Assembly: GCF_000003815.2 (NCBI RefSeq)
Contig: NC_049989.1
Location: 19,737,337-19,801,336, forward strand
Direction of reading: 5' to 3'
Source: Branchiostoma floridae
Taxonomy: Eukaryota; Chordata; Leptocardii; Amphioxiformes; Branchiostomatidae
DNA length: 64,000 bases
Every line of letters begins with the position of its first letter. Positions within the stretch are counted from its first letter, which is position 1. The position numbers and the translations under genes are program-made. Below the pieces are notes generated by a model. It did not search any database. It had not been told where the DNA came from and was given only the letters and a program-made list of their open reading frames with translations. Of the stretch, positions 11,481 through 20,400 are shown one piece after another.

Positions 11481-14400
11481 GTACGGTTTGTCTACGAATA
11501 TTTGTCTAATGTGATATATTATGTGCAATATGACAGTTACTCTAGCAACCAAATAGATTTGTTAACATCCAGACGTTTCAGGTAGCTTCCTATTTGAAGT
11601 ACATAATTTATCTTTCAGCCACAGACAACGAATAGTAGATACTGTCTGAAACGTCTGACCGTTTAGAAATCTATCCATGGTTGCTTGAGTAACTGTCGCC
11701 TTTAGCTGTTTCGATTGTTTCTTTTGTACTGAAAATGTTGTATTGATACAAACTTGGTCGTAGACAATGATAGAATGGCTAGGATTCGCCATTACACAGA
11801 GCTATAAATATTTACAAATATTCATAATATTACAAGTGTTCAAGTGATATTTTTTTTCGAAAAAAATTGATAAAGCCAAGCTTGTTGCATGATCCCATTA
11901 GTGTGACATGAGTTGTGAAATACGTATCTTAAGATGTCATTTATCTCAATCTGTATCGTATCTTGCTCCATTGTTTTCTAATTATGATTATCATGGTTAA
12001 ACATACGTTCACATGTTATTTCAAGAAAAATCATTTTACTTGTAAAATGTAACGTCTCGACAAATATGAATTTTGGTTATTTCTTTCAGCCAATCCACCG
12101 TCCACCCAGCCTTCCTCCTTCGTCCTGTCAGTGTGTACTGTACCTCTTATAGTACATTCTTGCTACAGCGTTCTCTAATTACATGGTTCTCTAATTAATC
12201 ATTATTGTTAAACATACGCTATGGAATGAGCTTCCACGGACCTGCTTTCCCATGGGATACAATCTACAACTGTTTAAGTCAAGGGTTATACACATCTTTC
12301 TTCACTATACAGTATTGTAACTCAAAACGTCTAAGTGGCTCCAACAGCCTTGTTTTGCGCTGACCTCTAAGTAAATAAAAAAAATACATTCAGACATCAT
12401 TTGAAGAAAAAAGTAAAAGATTGAGTTTTGACAAATATAAATTGTGTTATTTCTTTTAGCCAACCCATCGTCCATCCAGCCTTCTCCTGTCTGTCTGTAC
12501 TGTACGTCTTATAATACATTCTTGCCACTGTTTTCTAATGATCAGTATCACAGTTAAACACATATACATTCACATATCATTTGTAGAATTTGTACAAGAT
12601 AACGTTTTAATGATTATGAATTTGTTAATTTCTTTCAGCCAATCCGTCGACCACCCAGCCCTCCTCCTGCGGACTAACACGACTGAACGGCACGAGCGGC
12701 ACGTTTGCCAGCCCGAACTACCCCAACAACTACCAGGAGGACCAACAGTGTGTGTACGTGATACAGGTCACCCCTCCGAAGGTCGTGAGCCTCACGTTTG
12801 CCGCGTTCGACGTGGAAGAAGACTACGATTTCGTGTACGTGTACGACGGAGACACCACCGACAAACGGTTTCAAATAGGTAGGAGGGTAATTTACATATC
12901 AACTCTGTTATATTTCATCTGACCACTACCTCCCTCATAACCTCAATGAAAAGTGGCCTGCTGGCCGATTTGAGCTTCTCATGAATAAACAAAGTTCAAA
13001 CAAACAAACACATCGAAACGCATTCCATTCGACTTCATTCTCCCTTCCCTAGAAGGTTATGTGGTTATGTTGTCGGTAGGGTTCGTGTGTGTGGGAGGGT
13101 GGTGTGTGTGTGTGGGGGGGGGGGCATTGTTGGTGTTGTTCGACTGACAGACGGACAACATGGAAGGGAAAGTTGTAGAAGGCCAGCATAACCCAAGAAT
13201 GCCTAGATGGATTCTATTGATATTGGTATGTGGGTGGGTCTTGCTAAGTCCTGGATTTTGTTCCCCCTAGCAACCACTTACTGACAAAATAATTGTAAGG
13301 CGGACACAGGCTTGAACCGTGTATTAAGCGTAACGTTCAAAAAGTACAGTTAACTGGATATTTCAACAGATACTGATATCTTCTTTATAATGCTTGAGTA
13401 CATTGAGATTCTATTAGACATAGAAATTGACAATGTTTACTATAAGTAAAAACACTAACATAAATATCTGTCTTTGGAAGATCTTTGCATTCATTGTAAT
13501 TATGTATAGATAAAATGGTCCAAACTTAAATTGCAAATGGCTCGGTTATGACAATAAATGTTTACGCACAAGTAAGTATAGTCACTGTGTATATTGCTTC
13601 ATACCTACCTGGTGCTTACCTTGTTTTGCCATCTATTATTCAGTAAGGACACAAAAATAATAATGCACAGCACCATGCAGGTGTCACTAGTAATAAAACC
13701 TTTCATCTATAACAACACATACATGGCTTAATGACGTACATGCATTGTTGGTATCTAATGCGTACCTAATGAAAAAGAAATAATGTACCGGAACAAAAAA
13801 TGGGCATTAAGTATAGATTATTATACCTCTTCATGCGCTTGTCTTCCATCAAACACAACTATATAAATTGTGGGTAGCGCACAACTACAACGAATAGTTC
13901 ACACGTACATGTGAGTAAAAAAAAGTGGGGTATTTTAGTGGCGACCTTTAGCAATGCATTCAAGTTACCTGAATCCAATCATCTTTACTATCCTATGGGA
14001 CCTTTTTTGAATAGTGGTCGTATGGGAGTATGTTATGGCTAATAGATATTATTATTCAACCCATCTCAATCAATGATTCCTTTACGTGTGCACTCGTACA
14101 TCTCAGCCATTCATAAGGAAGAGTGCAACATGTTAATGCAGTATATATAGCACGATTATTGCATCATATGATCCATAACCTTATCCTGCACTCTCTTTTT
14201 CTGCATTTCCAGAGCAGTACACGGGTAGTACTGTCCCATCACCAGTGACGTCCACAGGTAATGTGCTCACCGTCCAGTTCAGCTCTGATTCGGTGGAAAC
14301 ATACAGGGGGTTCCAAGCCACGTATGCTGCTGTGGACAAAGGTATGACTGAAGAACAATTCCTACTATATTATGAACAGATATATGGCTAAGAAATTCTA

Positions 14401-17400
14401 GCGGCTATAAAATGTCCCTGACCTTCAAATTGTAACGGCAATATCAAAGGTGATGGCACTACGAAAAAGTTTTGTTTCAAATCGTTTTATAATTTGTCTT
14501 TGTGCATTTAGACTATATGTTTCAGTTTTATACATGTAGATAGATCAAGTAATAATTGTAGAAAAGTTTTTACTACCGATTCAATATCTGCTTAGACAGC
14601 TTTCTTTGTTGGTCGGTTGTTTAGTATTTGTTTTATTTGTTTGTTTGCAGGTAGGTGGGTGGTTAGGTTTGATGATCGGTTGGTTGGTATTTTGTTGATT
14701 ACCAGGCTTCGAATGCCACACACCTGACCAATAAACTCTTGTCCTCACAGTGTACGCGAACTGCACTGTGGGCCAGTTCCGGTGTGCGAGCGGCACGACA
14801 TGTATCAAGTCGTGGCAGCGGTGCGACGGCGTGGCGAACTGCAGGGACAGGAGTGACGAGGCCAGCTGTGGTGGGTCCGAGTTTTCATTCCGGAAGATCG
14901 TCTTATGACATTGTTAGAGAACGCGTATAGTGCAAATTTTTAATACATACGTAGCACAAGTAAAATATATTCGCTCCAAAAATCTGGAACTATTACGATA
15001 GGGCATTTCAATTATGTAACACAGATTGGTAGACTGACTTTTTAAGGGACGCCTAATACATGAAATATGATAGTTATGTACCACAATATATGCTAATCTG
15101 GAACGATTTTATATCAATTCAAAGCTCTATAACACAGATAAGTTATATTGTCTTTCTAAATACTTTAAAGGATCAGTGTGATTCTCACAAAAATCTTACG
15201 AAGCACATATCTTCTATTGTTGAAAATTTCTGGTTCTGATTTTTTTGGTAACATCAAATATTTTCCATATTCCCAAGACTGCCAGGCGATCCCGCCTGCC
15301 TTCACCCTGTGTAAAGGACTGGAGTACATGATGACGTCACTCCCCAACCCGCTCCATCACAACAACGTGACGGAGATCCAGAACGCCGCGGAGTTTGAGC
15401 AGCTGAAGGAACTCTCCCTGTCCGGCTGCCACCCGCAGGTCAAGTCATTAGTGTGCTCCGTCCTGCTGCCCAACTGTAACCAAAGGTTCGTTTTTTTTTT
15501 ATCACTTCCATGAAATGTAGCTAACGTTTTAAAGAGCATGTGTGTTTTGTTGTACTTCAGGGTGTATATCTCTAGACCATTATGTGAGATTGCGATGAAT
15601 TGGAATATAGATTTGTGTTGTCCTGGTAAGTGATCTTGGTATTGCAGTTAGACTGTCTGTTTTAGTATCTTTGGCATTGAACATGCTCTGGTCTTGATTG
15701 TTTGGTGATGCATAGACTTTAATATATTGTGGAAGTGGTGGAAGTTTGGGCCACCTTGCACTATGCACTGGAATGGCAGGTGCATTCTGATGGCAAACTT
15801 CCCCCATCTGCTTAGCTAGTACATGTAGTGAGTAGTAATGGGTAATTCCTGCTATTGACCCTTCTCATACCTAAACCATGCTATACTTTTACCATATCTA
15901 ACCGTGTCTCATTCTACCAGTTCTAGCAGGCAGCTTCTTCCCTGCCGCTCCTGGTGTGAAGAAGTGAAGTACTCCTGTCACAAGGAGAGCAGTTTGCCGT
16001 CCTTCCCGTCCTGCAGCATCCTTCCCAACACGGACTGCTACAACGTCAAGCCATCACTGGCGGCGGATGGGGGTAATTTTAAATTTTTGTGAACCCTTTT
16101 TTTTCTGCATTTCTGGTATGGACTCTTTTTTCCGTATTGTTAATGCTCCGTAGCACAATTGCAAGCACTCTCTCATATCAGTAATAGACCTCCGGCTTAC
16201 GATCAGCCATTTTAGCAGTGCCAGCGTTGACCAGCCGAAACTAACGTTATATGTCGCCTCTTTCGCTCAAAAGGCAATATGGTTGGCTGGTAACTTCCCG
16301 CTCAAAAACAAAAGGGGAAGAATCCGATTTGCTGAAAAGCCGGCTGGAGCTTTTTCGAACCAGCTGGCAGCAAGACTCTGGAGGACTGATCACAAGTCGG
16401 TTCCCCAAGGTCATTGGTAGACATATGCAAGCTCGGTGGGCCTGCCATCATGAGAGGATATAGTAAATCCTCTTCGGCTCTTTACGGCTCGAGAGACGGA
16501 TAACAGTCCCATGGCTGTAAATATAGTAAATAGTATTATATATAATACAATAAATAATACTATTTCTGTCTTAACGATCTTCTGGTTTCTTTTAACGATT
16601 TTCGGAAGACTATTTCTGCGTCACCTGTTTTGCTGAGTGAGTCTTAGTCTTTGAATGACATTATGATCCACATGCATTACCATTGATAACTAACACATTT
16701 ATAAATATCTGATCTAATTTTCAGTGACATGGTGTTTCTATGGAAACGGGGACAACTGCAGGGGCGTGGAGAACCACGGCATCTCTCCAAAATTAATTTC
16801 TTTTGGGAAGGCCATTTCCGTGTTACCTGTTTTGCTGCGTTTTCATTGATAACTAACACAATTCTAAATGTCTTGTATCATTTCCAGTGACGCCTTGTTT
16901 CCATGGGAACGGTGACAACTACAGGGGCGTGGAGAACCACGGCATCTCTCCAAAATTAATTTCTTTTGGGAAGGCCATTTCCGTGTTACCTGTTTTGCTG
17001 CGTTTTCATTGATAACTAACACAATTCTAAATGTCTTGTATCATTTCCAGTGACGCCTTGTTTCCATGGGAACGGTGACAACTACAGGGGCGTGGAGAAC
17101 CACGGCATCTCTCCAAAATTAATTTCTTTTGGGAAGGCCATTTCCGTGTTACCTGTTTTGCTGCGTTTTCATTGATAACTAACACAATTCTAAATGTCTT
17201 GTATCATTTGCAGTGACGCCGTGTTTCCATGGGAACGGTGACAACTACCGGGGCCTGGAGAACCACGGCATCTCCGGGGCCTCCTGTCTGAAGTGGGACT
17301 ACCGCGATCACTCCGCGCTGCTCGACGACTTCCCGTGGGCCAACCTACTGGACAACTACTGCCGCAGCCTCACCGCGAGCCGGCCATGGTGCATCACCGC

Positions 17401-20400
17401 AGAGGGGTGGGAAAACTGTGACGTCGTGCCTTGTGACAGTAAGTTTGAATTTATTTTGATTGGCCTTCTTTCATGTTTTATTTGTACTTATATGTTCCTT
17501 TGTGTACACCTATTTATTTCCTCTGTGATATGTTTTTATTTCCTTGTATGTGTACCTGGGTCCCGATGAAAATCAGTTTGTCAAAAGTGAACCGGGCTAC
17601 CCATGAGTCTGAAAATTTCAATAAAACAATGAACTATTTGTCCCTGCAAATTCTTAGTAGGAAACAATAAATAACTTTGCTATTTCTTGTGGTAGGCGTG
17701 GCAATCTAATGTTTCTTATCGTTAAAATTTTAATATTTTGGTAGCCATGTGAGAGTAGGTTTAGCCCGACAAATCGCGCTCCTAGCGGCCGGTCCTACAG
17801 CTGCAGCGGGGAGGGGCCATAAACCCTAGCCAGCGAGAGATATTCTGTAAACACAGGGTAACAGTAAATTATGATCCCTTCAAATTCTCGGTAAACGTTT
17901 TTTTTTTCAGTACAGAACGGCGCATTCTTTTGTTAACGAGTCTAGCCAATTAGTCAATGTTCCATTTCAACCGGATCCGGAGGACCTAAATCTAAACAAG
18001 TCAACAAAAAAGTAAGTTAGAGCATATTTCACGGGTTGGCAAATTCTGTTTTCTTCATTTTCAGTCATTGGCTGCAAAGATCCCGGCAGACCCAATAACG
18101 GAAAGAGGAAGCCTTTCCAGAAGTTCTACTGGAACCACGACAAGGTCACCTTCACCTGTAACCGAGGCTACAAGTTCCCGAAGAACTCCCCGCCCAACAA
18201 GGCGCAGTGCATCGCCAACCAAACATCAGGGGAGGGCCGATGGTCCTCAGCACTGCCACAGTGCGAATGTAAATCGAATACTGGAATACTAAGTTTTAAC
18301 TTCGTATATTTTGGGGCGAAGGGGTTTGTTGTGATCTCTCGCTGTTATGTTCACATACCCGCAAGTGCTACATGTACATGTACATGTACATGTACATGTA
18401 TGCACTATATATACATTGCACAGTATTATGATGTGTTGCAAACATCTCATTCGGTAAAGATCCAAAGGCCCAATCTTTGAGCATTGAATTCATATTTGTA
18501 AAGAATTTCAAGCCAGTCGAGGGATTTTTTTATTCAACGGGTCTGTTACTGCACCCTCTGAGAGTGATAGTGATAGCGGTTTTTGGTTTGACTGTTTTGT
18601 AATAACAAGCACAGTTTTCTTCAGTATTATTTGCATCATCATGTTGTTTTTTCACAGCGGACTTTGAGGTTAAACTTGTGAACGAACTGTTTGATGAGGA
18701 ATTGTACAAGAAAGCCCTGGCACCAACTTCTAGGGCGACTATCTACTTCCAGGCATACATTGATGGCATCATATCTTTGGTCAGTTAAAGGATAAACTCT
18801 TTTGTTTGTTTTCGTACCCGCTTTGATTGTGCATAATAATTGAATAATAGCATACCCTGTGATCGTATGCCCCCTCATGGCGTTACACGCCAGGTTTGTA
18901 CTGAACAGTACAAAATTTGCAGTTCTTTGATAACCATTTTTATTATTAAAATCGTAGGATGAGAAAGCTGAAATTATCAAGTCTGCCATCAAAGCTGAAT
19001 TCGTAAGTGGGATGCTTGTTACAATTCCATTTCTTTCACTATTAGAATGTCAGCATGTTGAATTCACCATAGACCTTTTTTCTGCTGGTTGCCTTTGTTT
19101 ATTCAAAAAGGTAATTTGTCATAAAGATGAATGTCTCCACAATAGTTGCACCTTTCCCACATGTACAGATATGGCAGGACCAGCGCCTACGCTGGGAGAT
19201 GGCAGAAAACGGAGATGTTGATCATCTGTTCTTCGGAGACGATCAACCATGGAAGCCTCTTTTGACGCTGAAGAGAAAGTATGTTAGTTTTTTTTTTAAA
19301 ATACTAATTCTCATAACAACTTGTGATATTTGTTTCTACATAGTCTAGCTTTATTCAACATACAACTGAAGTACGTTTCGCAAATCCATTTTTGCAGAAT
19401 GTGATGTAGGTAAGTGAAACTATCTGATAATGAACATATTCTAGAATCGAACAGTTTGTGTCGCAGGAAAGTATACCGTGTGAAATGATGATGCAATTGT
19501 TTTGGTTTCTTCAGTTGGGGTTAGGAGTTTATTGGAGTCTTGCTTTTTATATTTCAATCATTTTGAATTCCAATGCTTTTTGTCAGATTTGTTTCACATC
19601 CCCCCTTACCCTTTATTCACTTCTAACACGCCTTCCCTTCCGATTCCATGTTCCAGTTATTTTTCATGTTATTTTCTCCGACCAGCGCCGATGAACAGTA
19701 CACAGGCGGGTTCCCCAGGACTGTGATCAGACTGGACTCCACCGGAGACGTCCACTGGCCCATCGAGACCCTGACCACCACCACGTGTGACCTGGACCCG
19801 TTCCTGTTCCCCAAGGACAACATCACCTGCCCCATCTGCTGGAGCGCCGGATCGGAACACATCATAGGTGATTAGAATTCGCAAATAAAGATTTCATAGA
19901 ATTACAGAATGGACTTTTGTGCCAATTGCAACTGGCTAAATGGGATTATAGGGATTAAAGTACCTGGCTAAAAGGGATTAAAGTACCTAGCGGCGTCAAC
20001 TCGCAAGTCCTCGCTAGCTACCCTAAGACTACCATAGCAAAAAAAAAAAGAAAACGGGTTGAGATGTGCTCATGAAAATATCCCCAGGGTTTGCAAACTT
20101 ATCCAGGTGTACAAGGATGAAAAGGCCTAAACGCACCCCTTTTTTCGTGTTGCGGTCATATAGTTAGCCCAGCAAATATATCGCTATGCTGTTCATGTTG
20201 CAGAGTGTTAAGATATAGCACTCACTGTCTCTTATCATGTTTCCATCTACTTCGGTAAAGATTTTAGACACCCAGACAATAAAGACACATATGATAACAA
20301 TTACTCAAGCATCAAAATTCTATCTAGTTGCTTGAGTACTTGTGCATGTTTCTATCTATAGATTATGGTTGTGCTCACACGACTGTCTCTGGTTGTGCCC

